This document shows positions 1-9,487 of a stretch of 64,000 nucleotides of DNA, one piece after another. Location of the stretch: positions 1 to 64,000 of the forward strand of contig URQQ01000009.1 in the NCBI GenBank assembly GCA_900549995.1. Direction: 5' to 3'. The position numbers were made by a program, and so were the translations under genes. The stretch comes from an uncultured Lachnospiraceae bacterium. Its GTDB lineage: Bacteria; Bacillota; Clostridia; Lachnospirales; Lachnospiraceae. Position 1 is the stretch's first letter, and each line of letters starts with the position of its first letter. Under the pieces are notes generated by a model. The model ran no database searches, was not told where the DNA came from, and worked only from the letters and a program-made list of their open reading frames with translations.

Positions 1-108
1 CATGAAGATAAATGGCAGAATTGCCACTACTGTCCACAGGATCGTCAGAATAATAGCCACTGCCCACGATGCGCGGCTTTTTGCTTTACTTTTTTGTACT
101 GTTTCCAT
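1..108 (-). CDS. Sugar ABC transporter permease, MsmG-type (N-terminal fragment)
   Basis: The first 36 codons of a second inner-membrane permease are present; the rest lies outside the window. The peptide starts METVQKSKAK and runs into a hydrophobic helix (AVAIILTILWTVVAILPF), the usual basic-then-TM start of CUT1 sugar permeases. Its ATG overlaps the stop of the upstream permease by one base (TAATG), which implies translational coupling. It should pair with that permease and the binding protein further upstream. The family is inferred from position as much as from sequence. Confidence 0.8.
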   Translation of the reverse strand, partial: METVQKSKAKSRASWAVAIILTILWTVVAILPFIFM

Positions 109-1013
109 TATTCCGCCTCCTTTTTACCATTGAGGATACGCATTGTTAACAGTGATATGATTGAAATTAAAATAAACATTCCGCCTGCCACTGCAGAACC
201 ATATCCCATGTTGAACTGCGAGAATGACAGCTTATACATGTAAGTAGCCATCAACTCCGTAGATGTACCAGGACCGCCTCCGGTCATAACATAGATCAAA
301 TCGAAGTATTTCAGAGATCCAACCATAGAGAGAATTGCCGCACTTTTTAAAGAAGGCTTTAATAACGGCAACGCGATTTTCCAGAAATACTGTCCTTTGG
401 AAGCTCCGTCGATTCTCGCCGCCTCAAAAACATCGGTTGAAACATTCGTATAGGCAGCCATACAGTACACCATGTAAAATGGGGTAAACTGCCATGCAAT
501 AACTCCGATGACAGTATAAAGCGCTGTCTTTGGGTTCCCCAGAAGATCCAGATTCCCTCCTCCGAGAAGATTCGAAATCGTGCTGATGATTCCTCCGTTG
601 GTTGCCAATGCATAACTGAACAAAAATCCAACTGCCACAGAAGACATCAGAAGCGGTATGAACCACAGAACCTTAAAAGGTGTGGTTTTCTTTCCGCCGA
701 AATCAATAAATGTTGCCAGTGCAAGTCCAATCGGAATCTGAATACAAATCGACAGGATCATGACAACTATGTTATTTTTAAATGCTGTCCAGAAACTCAT
801 ATCTTTCAGCAGTTTTGACCAGTTGGACAGGCCGGTAAAAGTCTTATTTGCCGAGATTCCGTTCCATTTATACAAACTGGTTACAAACGTATCTGCAATC
901 GGATAAAACACATAGATCACCATCAGAATCGCTACGGGCAGCAAAAAGATAAATGCCGCCTGATGGATTTCTCTCTGCCTCTTTTGATAGAGACTGCTTT
1001 TTTCTTTTCCCAT
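108..1013 (-). CDS. Sugar ABC transporter permease, MsmF/UgpA-type
   Basis: A 301-residue integral membrane protein with about six TM helices and the EAA loop typical of binding-protein-dependent permeases (EAARIDGASKGQYFWKIALP, about residues 195-215). It forms half of the membrane channel of a CUT1-type oligosaccharide importer. It follows the solute-binding protein gene by about 70 bp, a gap that holds a stem-loop, and is coupled to the next permease. No ATPase gene is seen; in Firmicutes a shared MsmX-like ATPase often serves such systems, which is an inference here. The GH3 gene and YesMN regulators upstream suggest a plant or host oligosaccharide as substrate. Confidence 0.93.
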   Translation of the reverse strand: MGKEKSSLYQKRQREIHQAAFIFLLPVAILMVIYVFYPIADTFVTSLYKWNGISANKTFTGLSNWSKLLKDMSFWTAFKNNIVVMILSICIQIPIGLALATFIDFGGKKTTPFKVLWFIPLLMSSVAVGFLFSYALATNGGIISTISNLLGGGNLDLLGNPKTALYTVIGVIAWQFTPFYMVYCMAAYTNVSTDVFEAARIDGASKGQYFWKIALPLLKPSLKSAAILSMVGSLKYFDLIYVMTGGGPGTSTELMATYMYKLSFSQFNMGYGSAVAGGMFILISIISLLTMRILNGKKEAE

Positions 1014-1035
1014 CTTTTACCTCCTCTATATAGAA

Positions 1036-1062
1036 GGTGTTCCGAGACACTCCCGGAACACC
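1036..1062 (-). promoter_or_regulatory. Intergenic stem-loop between binding protein and permease genes
   Basis: GGTGTTCCG (1036-1044) pairs with CGGAACACC (1054-1062) across a 9-nt loop. It sits between the stop of the binding protein and the start of the permease. On the transcribed (minus) strand no T-run follows, so it is more likely an mRNA stabiliser or partial attenuator that raises binding-protein levels than a full terminator. That role is an inference from position. Confidence 0.6.
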
Positions 1063-1082
1063 TTTTTTAAACCGGCAATTAC

Positions 1083-2438
1083 CTATTCGGCTTTGTCATC
1101 ATTATATGCTTTCATTGCAGCCTGGAACTGTTTTGCCGCATCTTCTGGTGTCATTGTCAGTCCGAAGAGTTCCTGGCAGGAATCCAGATGAGCTGTTGCG
1201 ACTGCCGGTGGGAGATACTGGTCATACCACAGCTGGATCGAGGACGCATCGCCTACTGCTTTCATGATTGTTTTGCTTATGTCATCTGTAAGTTTGTCTT
1301 CCACACCTTTGACTGGAGGAATCTTTCCTGATTCTACCATGAAGTCAACAACCTCATCCTCTGAGAATTTGGATGCACACTCGAAAGCTGCTGCCAGTTT
1401 GTCGCCTTCACAGTTAAAGGAGATAAAGTTATCACCTACCGTACCGATTAAGATGGAAGAATCTGCTGAAGAACCGTCTGCCGCCGGGAACGGGAACCAG
1501 CTCATCTTAGCTGCGAATTCTGCACTGTCCTGATTCAGAAGTCCTGTATACCATGAACCTGCCAGAGACATTGCTGCTGACTCCTGATATAACAGCTGTC
1601 TTGCCTGTCCGTCATCCTCGCTGAGAGAGTTCATTCCTTCCGGGAAATATCCTTTCTTTACCCAATCCTGAATGGTTTCCCCAGCTTTGATGAAACATTC
1701 GTCTTCAAAAGTACCTGTTCCTGCAACTGCTTCCTGGAATGGCTCAAGTCCGCCGTATCTTGCCGCAAGATTCATGAAATACATAGATCCTGTCCACTTC
1801 GGTGCATTGGCAAGTGCGAATGGAGTGATTCCATTTTCTACCAGTTTATCACATGCCGCTTCAAGTTCAGAAATCGTTGTCGGAACCTTCAGGCCGTATT
1901 TATCAAATATCTCTGTATTATAGTAAATCCCTGAGATTGATACATTCATAAATGGAACTGCGTAAATATCATCTTTATATTTTGCCTGCTCAATTGATGC
2001 ATCCATCAGTCTGTCCGGGAGTTCGCTGTCGTTAAATAAATCTGTGATCGGCTGCGCATATCCGGAATCCACATACTCATTCATAGGACCGCCGGACCAG
2101 CTTGTGTACATATCCGGGCATTCACCGGAACTCATTGCAATGACCAGTTTTTCTTTGTATGTATCATTCTGCACCGGAACACTTGTAATTGTATAATCTG
2201 AATCCGTTGTGGAACTGTACAGCTCAATTGCCTTATCATAAATTGCCTTGTCCACATCCTCCGTACCGATATTCCAGAAGACGATTTCATTGTCCCCACC
2301 TTTTGTCTTCGTATCAGATTTTGCACTGCTTCCGGATGTTTCTTTACTGTCCCCGCCAGACGAACCTCCACATGCCATGAGAGATCCTGCCATAATGACT
2401 GACATTGTAAGGGCTGCGACCTTCTTCACTTTCTTCAT
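1083..2438 (-). CDS. Sugar ABC transporter solute-binding lipoprotein (CUT1)
   Basis: A 451-residue extracellular solute-binding protein of the MalE/MsmE type (SBP_bac_1). It has a signal peptide with a lipobox (GSLMAC, Cys at about 23), a Gly/Ser/Lys linker, then the periplasmic-binding fold starting NEIVFWNIG. It would be lipid-anchored outside the membrane and deliver oligosaccharide to the two permeases downstream. An AAAAAGGAGG site sits about 10 bases before the ATG. It is the most 5' transporter gene, after the DUF4340-like lipoprotein and GH3 genes. The substrate cannot be told from the sequence. Confidence 0.93.
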   Translation of the reverse strand: MKKVKKVAALTMSVIMAGSLMACGGSSGGDSKETSGSSAKSDTKTKGGDNEIVFWNIGTEDVDKAIYDKAIELYSSTTDSDYTITSVPVQNDTYKEKLVIAMSSGECPDMYTSWSGGPMNEYVDSGYAQPITDLFNDSELPDRLMDASIEQAKYKDDIYAVPFMNVSISGIYYNTEIFDKYGLKVPTTISELEAACDKLVENGITPFALANAPKWTGSMYFMNLAARYGGLEPFQEAVAGTGTFEDECFIKAGETIQDWVKKGYFPEGMNSLSEDDGQARQLLYQESAAMSLAGSWYTGLLNQDSAEFAAKMSWFPFPAADGSSADSSILIGTVGDNFISFNCEGDKLAAAFECASKFSEDEVVDFMVESGKIPPVKGVEDKLTDDISKTIMKAVGDASSIQLWYDQYLPPAVATAHLDSCQELFGLTMTPEDAAKQFQAAMKAYNDDKAE

Positions 2439-2622
2439 ACTTTTCTTCCTCCTTTTTCTTATTGACAGCTATATACTTCTTTAGCTCATGTCATTATTCT
2501 ACCATCACAAAATTCGAATTGAAATTTAATAAACTGTCTATTTTCTATAAAAATCTTACACTCAATGTTAAAATTTTAATGATTCTGAACCACGTTTTTT
2601 CTTACTGCCACGCACATTTCAT

Positions 2623-3708
2623 TTACGGCATACTTGCTTTAATTGTTTGCTTTAACTGCGTTACATCTTCCAGTTTTACCAGGAATTTCTCTACACCATC
2701 CTGGCTCAATACCGCATAATGATCGTCATAAGGATAGTATTTGATCACTACATCTTCTGCCTTGTCACTATTGCGCACAAATTCCATTTCCAGAAGGGCT
2801 TCCTCCCTGGAAGCAGCCTCCTTTGGAAGTTCTGAATCCAGCAGGACACTGAGAAGTTCCGTATAAAGTGTATGATACTTTGACTCTTCTGTCTTTGTAT
2901 CTCCAAAATAAAACTCGTCATCTTTGACGTGCATCTGATATTCTTTCTGATCCATCGTAATATTGATTTGCTCAACTGTATTTACTGCCACCACGGTCCC
3001 CACTTTCAGAATCAGTGAAAACGGCTGCGCATTCAACATCGAATCTATTGTGGAACTGTTCATCTTATAAATCTGTTCCGGCGCTGACTTTAACGCCGTA
3101 TAGTAATGTTCTTCCCCATCACTTTTTCCCACAAGCAAAGTGCAGGTACTGTCCGGGTACGGAGAGTTTGCCATCTCTTTTGCATCCGGCTGGGCACTGG
3201 AAGCCTGTTCCTTTGTAAGTGCCTCCTTTCTGACTTCCTGGGTTGTCTGGCAGAAATCCAGTTCAATCTCCCCCACAGGAGTTTGAATCCCCGTATCTAT
3301 ATCCGCCGCAGTTTCCACCGGCGTGAAATCCAGGGACTCCGCTGAATCATAGAGAGCTGTCATCGCCTCCGTATCTACAATCGCCTTATTCTCATAGGGG
3401 ACTGCCATCTTCCAGTACTCATAAGAGTTCTCCATCTCCCGGGGAGCATATTCGATGGAATATAATGTTTCACCGCCTGCTGACACCTGAATCCGGCGGA
3501 TTCCTTCTGATATAAACACCGGTGCTTTTTCGTCCTTCAGCTCCCGCACGTCCTCCCTGGTTGATGTTTTTTCCTGCACGGATTCCTGCGCCGTATTACC
3601 ATCTTTTCCTTTGCTGTCCGTCTCTTCATTCTGGCTGCCGGCACACCCTGCCAGCAGAATACTCATGCTTAGAAGCACTGCTCCTATCATCCTGCTTTTT
3701 CGTCTCAT
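2623..3708 (-). CDS. Lipoprotein, DUF4340-like
   Basis: A 361-residue predicted lipoprotein: basic N-terminus, hydrophobic segment, lipobox LLAGC, then a long charged linker. The body has a two-part layout (a WKMAVPYENKAIVD stretch, then LVGKSDGEEHYYTALKSAPE) resembling DUF4340, a family of unknown biochemical role often found beside ABC systems; the match is by eye only. I prefer the ATG at 3708 over 3717 because AGGAG lies directly against the first ATG but 9 bases from the second. It lies 15 bp after the GH3 stop and upstream of the binding-protein gene, so it is probably part of the glycan operon. Confidence 0.6.
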   Translation of the reverse strand: MRRKSRMIGAVLLSMSILLAGCAGSQNEETDSKGKDGNTAQESVQEKTSTREDVRELKDEKAPVFISEGIRRIQVSAGGETLYSIEYAPREMENSYEYWKMAVPYENKAIVDTEAMTALYDSAESLDFTPVETAADIDTGIQTPVGEIELDFCQTTQEVRKEALTKEQASSAQPDAKEMANSPYPDSTCTLLVGKSDGEEHYYTALKSAPEQIYKMNSSTIDSMLNAQPFSLILKVGTVVAVNTVEQINITMDQKEYQMHVKDDEFYFGDTKTEESKYHTLYTELLSVLLDSELPKEAASREEALLEMEFVRNSDKAEDVVIKYYPYDDHYAVLSQDGVEKFLVKLEDVTQLKQTIKASMP

Positions 3709-3723
3709 CCTCTGCATCTCCTG

Positions 3724-5838
3724 TTAGTTTAGTGTAAAAGGAACTTCCACCGGATGGTTCCTTACAAGCTCCCTGCTTCTTCTATCTGGCTGGGATGTCC
3801 CTACATATAATGTGAATTTCTTGCTGTCTGTCAGCCGTTCCCCATTTTCGTTTACCACTGTCATTGCCTTCTTGTCAATCACCATCTGGAACTCCATTTT
3901 GCCATAAGCTTCTGCTGTTATCCGTTTAAAACCGCAGAGGCTGTGATTTTTTACTGCCAGCGAAGATTCTTCATCCTTGATATATACCTGCACTACCTCA
4001 TCTACCGCACGGCCGCTTAAGTTTTCAACCGTCACCTTAAGCTCAATGTCTGACTCACCATCTACGGAATTCATAATCCGTGCATCGGTAACTTTGCAGT
4101 CGCCATAGCTAAGTCCAAATCCAAACGGATACAAAGGCTCCCGGGTCAGATAGCGGTAGGTTCTGTTCGTCATAGAATAGTCTGTAAATTCAGGCATTCC
4201 CTCCAGATCACGATAGAATGTAACCGGAAGTTTTCCTGACGGGGAATCTTCTCCGAACAGAAGCCTGGCAATTGCAGTTCCGCCTTCTGCTCCAGGATAC
4301 CATGCCTGCAGAATTGCCTGTGCATGTTCATCTGCATAGGTAAGATCAATGGCGCTTCCAGCCATGAGAACTACAACCACTGGTTTTCCCACTGCACATA
4401 CTTTTTCCAGAAGTTCCTGCTGCACCTTCGGAAGCTTCAGGTCTTTCTTGTCACCAGAACCTACATGGTTCCCCGTATCCATCTCTTCGCCTTCCAGCGT
4501 CTCGTCCAGCCCAAGGACAAGTACTACAACATCACTGTTCTCTGCTGTGATTACTGCTTCCGACAGTCTGTCCTGCGGCCATGCCAGACTTTCGACACGG
4601 TCATTTGACAGATGGCATCCTTCGGTATAGAATACCCGAACATCCTCCCCCACATAATCCTGAATTCCTTCCAGAATTGTCACATAACGGGATGCTGTTC
4701 CATAATAATTCCCATAGAGAGGCACCCGGCTGTTGGCATTGGGCCCTATCACTCCGATGGAATTGATCTGTTCTTTCTCAAGCGGCAGTATCCCGTCATT
4801 TTTCAGCAGCACGGCCGCTTTTCCTGCCGCTTTTACCGCAAGTTTTCTGTGCTCCCGGCACTCAACCACATCGTACGGAATCTCATCGTACTCACTTCCG
4901 TCAAATAACCCAAGCAGCATCCTTGTCGTCATCAGACGTTCACATGCTTTCGTAATCTCCTCTTCGGTCACAAGGCCATCCTGATATGCGCCTAACAGAT
5001 GCAGATATGTATTGCCGCAATTTACATCACAGCCTGCTTTCAAAGCCATCGCAGCTGATTCCCTCGCTGTCGATGTCACGCCATGGTGCTCATGGAAATC
5101 ACGGATTGCCCAGCAGTCAGAGACATAATGCCCCTCGAATCCCCATGTTTCCCTCAGAAGTTTCTGGATCAATGTCGGGCTTCCGCAGCAGGGTTCCCCG
5201 TTGGTGCGGTTATAGGCTCCCATCACAGCCTCCACATCCGCTTCCTTTACAAGAGCCTCGAATGCCGGGAGATAAGTCTCCTCCATATCTTTCGGTGCCG
5301 CCACAGCATTGAACTCATGCCGCAGATCTTCCGGTCCGCTGTGCACCGCAAAATGTTTTGCACATGCCGCCGCTTTCATCACTTCTTTTTCCCCCTGGAG
5401 TCCTTCTACAAAGGCTACACCCAGCCTCGAAGTCAGATACGGATCCTCCCCGTAGGTCTCATGTCCCCTGCCCCACCGCGGATCACGGAAAATATTCACA
5501 TTGGGGGACCAAAATGTCAGTCCTTTATAGATATCTCTGTCATTATGGGAAGAATAGGCATTGTATTTCGCCCTTCCCTCTGTCGCGATCACATCTGCGA
5601 TCTGCTTCATCATGTCTTCATCGAACATTGCCGCCATTGCGATCGCCTGTGGAAATACTGTTGCCGCTCCGGCTCTTGCAACTCCATGCAATGCTTCATT
5701 CCACCAGTTATACGCTGGTACACCCAGTCTGTTTACAGACGCTGCATCATACTTAAGCTGTGACGCCTTCTCCATAAGATCCATCTGTTCCACTAATTCT
5801 CTGGCTTTTCTTTTTGCCTCTTCACGGTTTCTTTTCAT
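3724..5838 (-). CDS. Glycoside hydrolase family 3 (beta-glucosidase/beta-xylosidase type)
   Basis: A 704-residue cytoplasmic enzyme with no signal peptide. It releases non-reducing-end beta-linked sugars from imported oligosaccharides. Visible GH3 marks are KHFAVHSGPE (about 161-170), the nucleophile motif YVSDCWAI with Asp about 241, a second alpha/beta domain (IGVIGPNANSRVPLYGNYYG, VVVVLMAG) and a C-terminal fibronectin III-like domain. The YGEDPYLTSRLG and VNCGNTYLHLL segments are closer to the xylosidase-like branch than to classic BglX, so beta-xylosidase is a fair guess. GGGAGG precedes the ATG at 5838 by 6-7 bases, which favours this start over 5853. It sits between the YesMN genes and the transporter. 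Confidence 0.92.
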   Translation of the reverse strand: MKRNREEAKRKARELVEQMDLMEKASQLKYDAASVNRLGVPAYNWWNEALHGVARAGAATVFPQAIAMAAMFDEDMMKQIADVIATEGRAKYNAYSSHNDRDIYKGLTFWSPNVNIFRDPRWGRGHETYGEDPYLTSRLGVAFVEGLQGEKEVMKAAACAKHFAVHSGPEDLRHEFNAVAAPKDMEETYLPAFEALVKEADVEAVMGAYNRTNGEPCCGSPTLIQKLLRETWGFEGHYVSDCWAIRDFHEHHGVTSTARESAAMALKAGCDVNCGNTYLHLLGAYQDGLVTEEEITKACERLMTTRMLLGLFDGSEYDEIPYDVVECREHRKLAVKAAGKAAVLLKNDGILPLEKEQINSIGVIGPNANSRVPLYGNYYGTASRYVTILEGIQDYVGEDVRVFYTEGCHLSNDRVESLAWPQDRLSEAVITAENSDVVVLVLGLDETLEGEEMDTGNHVGSGDKKDLKLPKVQQELLEKVCAVGKPVVVVLMAGSAIDLTYADEHAQAILQAWYPGAEGGTAIARLLFGEDSPSGKLPVTFYRDLEGMPEFTDYSMTNRTYRYLTREPLYPFGFGLSYGDCKVTDARIMNSVDGESDIELKVTVENLSGRAVDEVVQVYIKDEESSLAVKNHSLCGFKRITAEAYGKMEFQMVIDKKAMTVVNENGERLTDSKKFTLYVGTSQPDRRSRELVRNHPVEVPFTLN

Positions 5839-5864
5839 TTTTAATCCTCCCATAACAAAATAAA

Positions 5865-5896
5865 GAAGTGCTATTTTTTATTAACTATAGCACTTC
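5865..5896 (-). terminator. Stem-loop between yesN-like and GH3 genes
   Basis: GAAGTGCTAT (5865-5874) pairs perfectly with ATAGCACTTC (5887-5896). On the minus strand it follows the response regulator stop (5940) and is trailed by a T-rich tract (TTTATTTTG). It may end or attenuate the regulator transcript before the GH3-transporter part. Confidence 0.6.
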
Positions 5897-5939
5897 TCTG
5901 TTTAAAATTATATTTAATAAACATCCTTAGATCTATAAT

Positions 5940-7514
5940 TTATTGTCCATTTTCACGGATATTTTTCCGATACTGTGTCGGAGATATGCCCAGATGTTTC
6001 TTAAATGCCAGCGAAAAATAATTGGTATCCCGGTAGCCGACCGTCTGTGCGATCGCTCCCGTCTTCATATTGGTTGTCTCAAGCAATGATTTTGCCTGTT
6101 CGATTCTCTTTCTGACAATATATTCATTACACCCTTCTCCCGTCACACGCTTAAAAAGCCTGGAAAAGTAATTTGGTGTAATATAGAACTTCATCGCAAG
6201 ACTGGAAACGGAGATATCCTCCGAAAGATGTTCCACAATATATCTCTTCGCCGCATTTACAATCTCATGATTATTCTCACTCTGCGGTTCGAGCAATGTA
6301 TCCAGAAAATCCCTCGTATACTCACATGCTTCCTTCCGGTCTGCACCTACCAGTGTATTTAAAAGCAGATTCATCTTGTCTCCCGGGTTCTCTCCCGAAT
6401 CGATGCAGTAAGAATAATATACCGACGAAGCAACTTCAAAACAACATTTTCTTGCATATGCATCTGATATATTATAAGACTCTGTGGCATTGCAGAAACT
6501 GTCAAAGATCCTCAATACTCTCCCTGTATTGCCGATGTTCGTCTCCATCCCTGACCTCAGTTCATCAAAGATCTCTTTAAACAGCTCCAGCCGCCCTCTG
6601 GACTCCTGCTTCTCCAAAACCGTGTGGTAGGAGTTTTTCTGCTGTTCCAGCAGCATCTTGGCCTCCCGGTAAGAGATACTCATCTGGGAGAATCCTTCCA
6701 CTTTATTACCAAGTACCACTTTCGTCGCAATCTCATACTCATCCTGGATCAGTTCCGTAAAATCTTCTACCAGACTTTGAATTTCATCTGCCTTCTCATT
6801 GTCAAAGAGCACAGCCACAAGCTGTCCTTCTTTCGTCTCAAAGGTAATTCCCTTCCCCTGTACATCCAGAAATCCGGTCAGCAGATTTTTAATGTTCAGC
6901 AGAGTGAACAGACCGTTTTCATTATCAATTGATCCGTCATCATGAATCGGCGGAAGAAGGAGTGCCACACGGAGCAGCGATTTTGTATCGTACTCATATT
7001 CCTTTTCCAGCTTTTCATAAACTTCATCCGGGACTTCTTTTCCATAAAGAAAATCATTCATTATCTGTTCGAGCTTTATCTGGTCTGCAGTTCCGAGTAT
7101 CCGCCTGAGCTTCTTTTCTTTCTTCAGATTCTCCTCTCCCTTATCAAGTTTACTGACCAGGCGTTCAATCTGCTCTTTCAGAAGATCCTCGTCCACAGGT
7201 TTCAGCAGAAACTCGTCTACTTTCATTCTGAGACATTCTCTTGCATATTCAAAATCATCATATCCCGTAAGAACAATAATTCTCATCTCTTCGTTTTTTT
7301 CACGGATCTTTGCAATTAATTCCAGCCCGTTCATCTCCGTCATTCTGATATCTGAAATGAGAATATCCGGCTTTTCCCTCTCCGCGATCTCAAGCGCCTC
7401 TCTGCCTGAAGCTGCCATAAAAGCTTCTCCGATTCCAATGCTGTTCCACGGAATCGTCATTTTAATCCCCAGACGGATCATTCTTTCATCATCCACAATT
7501 AATACTTTATACAT
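5940..7514 (-). CDS. YesN-type response regulator, AraC family
   Basis: A 524-residue regulator. The receiver domain is at about 1-125 with the acidic cluster VDDE, the phosphoacceptor Asp in ILISDIRM (about 56), the switch Thr in VLTGYDDFEYA and Lys in LLKPVDE. A long central linker of low conservation follows. The last ~100 residues form two helix-turn-helix motifs of the AraC type (SLAMKFYITPNYFSRLFKR, IAQTVGYRDTNYFSLAFKK). It is downstream of its cognate sensor kinase by 18 bp and probably activates the GH3/transporter genes that follow when the kinase sees the sugar. GGAGAG lies about 8 bases before the ATG. Confidence 0.95.
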   Translation of the reverse strand: MYKVLIVDDERMIRLGIKMTIPWNSIGIGEAFMAASGREALEIAEREKPDILISDIRMTEMNGLELIAKIREKNEEMRIIVLTGYDDFEYARECLRMKVDEFLLKPVDEDLLKEQIERLVSKLDKGEENLKKEKKLRRILGTADQIKLEQIMNDFLYGKEVPDEVYEKLEKEYEYDTKSLLRVALLLPPIHDDGSIDNENGLFTLLNIKNLLTGFLDVQGKGITFETKEGQLVAVLFDNEKADEIQSLVEDFTELIQDEYEIATKVVLGNKVEGFSQMSISYREAKMLLEQQKNSYHTVLEKQESRGRLELFKEIFDELRSGMETNIGNTGRVLRIFDSFCNATESYNISDAYARKCCFEVASSVYYSYCIDSGENPGDKMNLLLNTLVGADRKEACEYTRDFLDTLLEPQSENNHEIVNAAKRYIVEHLSEDISVSSLAMKFYITPNYFSRLFKRVTGEGCNEYIVRKRIEQAKSLLETTNMKTGAIAQTVGYRDTNYFSLAFKKHLGISPTQYRKNIRENGQ

Positions 7515-7532
7515 TCTTTCTCTCCATTGTCT

Positions 7533-9329
7533 TTATTGAAAATAAATTTCGGCTGATTTCATATCCTCTTCTACTCTGAGATATTCCCGTGGGATTTTAA
7601 TCTCCACAGTCACTCCGCCGACGTTGTTCTTCTCGTAATGCAGGCCGTAGTCACAGCCAAACAAAAGCTGGATGCGCCGGTTTACATTGCGCACACCATA
7701 GCCTGTCCCCTCTTCACATTTATGAATATTCTCATTCATCTGGGCAATCTGCTCTTCTGTCATACCGGTTCCGCTGTCTTCCACCAGAATCTCTACATAC
7801 TCATCCTCCATCACCCCGCGGATCACCACATGCCCTTTCATCCCGTCTTTCACTTTTATTCCGTGATATATGGAATTTTCCACCAACGGCTGAAGCGTCA
7901 GCTTGGGAATCTGTACTTTTTCCAGGGCTTCCATATCTTTGATCTCATAAGTCAGTATATCTCCATACCGCATCTGCTGAATATACAGATAGTTGAGAAT
8001 ATGCGTAGTTTCTTCACGCACCGTAATAATCTCCCGCCCTTTGCTCAGACAGATTCTGTAATATGCCGCCAGTGCCTTCACCAGCTGGGAGATCTCTCTG
8101 TTCCCATCCATGACAGCCTGCCAGTGTATACAGTCCAGTGTATTATAGAGAAAATGAGGCTGGATCTGAGACTGCAGGGCATCGAATTTGATCTGGTCAA
8201 GGAGCTGCTGCTCTTCCTTTACCTGCTCCATCAGCTGATTGACCGTCTCCATCATATGGTTAAATCCCTGGGAAATCATCTCCATATCCGGATCTGTATC
8301 TTTCGCATAAATCCGGGCCGACAGATCTCCTTCCGATACCTGGCCCATCGTCTCAGCCACCTTCTGCCACGGCCTGTACGCCTCCCGGATTAATTTTCCG
8401 GCTGCTTTCTGCATGAAAGTTAACAGACACAAAAGCAGTACCAGCACAACAATGAGTGTACGGATATTCCCTTTTGACAGCTCATAGAGGCTGATATTGG
8501 TCGCATAAAAATAGTTCCATCCGCTCAGCCGGTGATATACCCACAGACTTCCTCCGCTCCAGAAGCTCCCTGATTTTTTATCCATCTTGGAGATATCAAG
8601 TTTCGTACCGATCCTGTCCGGATCCGCGCAGGAAATTATCGTACCATCGGAATATAGAAAATAATTGTCCATATTCAGATTTTTATTGCTGCTTTCCATC
8701 GTCTGTGTCAGATTTAAATCATCAATGTTCAGGCAAAGCATTCCCATATACTGATCCAGTTCCGTGCCCGAATAAACCGGCTGATATATCATCAGTGTAT
8801 AGTCATTCGTCCTTGTATAGGTCGTATTATATGTCATGGCACGCATGCTTGTCTCTCTGGACGACATCTTAAGGCTGTCCTTGTATTCTGACAGAATAAT
8901 CTCCGACAGCTGCTCACTGCTGTTTAAGATAGAGTCGCCTTTGATACAGCTTTTACTGCCATCCGCGGATATAATCTGTACAAACTGCAGATTATCCACC
9001 ATGTTGCAGACATTCTCAAGCGTTTCCTGGGCCTGGCTAAGATAACCATATCTCTCTTTATCCTGCAGATAAGACTGGACACTTGAGTCTATCATAATCG
9101 ACCACAGAATGTCTTCATATTGTTTAAAATTCTCTGCGGTATTTGACGCCTGTGTCTCAACCCTCTGTTCCACAAGCTGTCTGGACTGCCGGGTAATTGC
9201 CCGCACAGTAGAAATAACCGATACAATCATAAGCAAAATCACGGATACCCACATCGCAGCCGAAAGAAAAACAAACATCTTCTTGTCGAATTTCCACCTT
9301 TGATACTTTTTCATAAAGCCGCCGGACAT
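7533..9329 (-). CDS. YesM-type sensor histidine kinase
   Basis: A 598-residue membrane sensor. Two TM helices (about 20-40 and 285-305) flank a roughly 240-residue extracellular Cache-like domain. Then come a HAMP segment (YRPWQKVAETMGQVSEGDLS), the His_kinase domain with QSQIQPHFLYNTLDCIHW (phosphoacceptor His) and a HATPase domain (LVENSIYHGI N-box, EDSGTGMTEEQI and GYGVRNVNRR G-boxes). It should phosphorylate the adjacent YesN-type regulator in response to an outside sugar or binding protein. The ATG at 9329 (MSGGFMKK) is preceded by AAGGAGG at ideal spacing and is preferred over the upstream ATG at 9353. Confidence 0.94.
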   Translation of the reverse strand: MSGGFMKKYQRWKFDKKMFVFLSAAMWVSVILLMIVSVISTVRAITRQSRQLVEQRVETQASNTAENFKQYEDILWSIMIDSSVQSYLQDKERYGYLSQAQETLENVCNMVDNLQFVQIISADGSKSCIKGDSILNSSEQLSEIILSEYKDSLKMSSRETSMRAMTYNTTYTRTNDYTLMIYQPVYSGTELDQYMGMLCLNIDDLNLTQTMESSNKNLNMDNYFLYSDGTIISCADPDRIGTKLDISKMDKKSGSFWSGGSLWVYHRLSGWNYFYATNISLYELSKGNIRTLIVVLVLLLCLLTFMQKAAGKLIREAYRPWQKVAETMGQVSEGDLSARIYAKDTDPDMEMISQGFNHMMETVNQLMEQVKEEQQLLDQIKFDALQSQIQPHFLYNTLDCIHWQAVMDGNREISQLVKALAAYYRICLSKGREIITVREETTHILNYLYIQQMRYGDILTYEIKDMEALEKVQIPKLTLQPLVENSIYHGIKVKDGMKGHVVIRGVMEDEYVEILVEDSGTGMTEEQIAQMNENIHKCEEGTGYGVRNVNRRIQLLFGCDYGLHYEKNNVGGVTVEIKIPREYLRVEEDMKSAEIYFQ

Positions 9330-9429
9330 CCCTTTCCTCCTTAAAGATTCCATACTTTAATTTCCTCCCGCACATTTTTCAATATTGAGTATATCATACT
9401 TCTCTTCCTTAGATTTTCCAACTACTATA

Positions 9430-9458
9430 TTGTAAAATTATCACATTTCCGATATAGT
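9430..9458 (+). promoter_or_regulatory. SigA-type promoter of the phosphofructokinase gene
   Basis: TTGTAA (9430-9435) and TATAGT (9453-9458) are separated by exactly 17 bp. The GGAGG of the downstream gene lies about 17 bases further on. This places the start of transcription just before the gene, in the divergent gap with the sensor kinase. Confidence 0.65.
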
Positions 9459-9487
9459 AAGTATATGAAAACATGGAGGTAGAGAAG

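Noticed and set aside
5083..5763. A 226-codon plus-strand frame inside the GH3 gene
   Set aside because: The minus-strand GH3 protein is clearly real with family motifs throughout; the plus frame has no motif or ribosome site.
7638..8393. A 251-codon plus-strand frame inside the sensor kinase gene
   Set aside because: It is a shadow of the YesM coding sequence with unusual Cys/His content.
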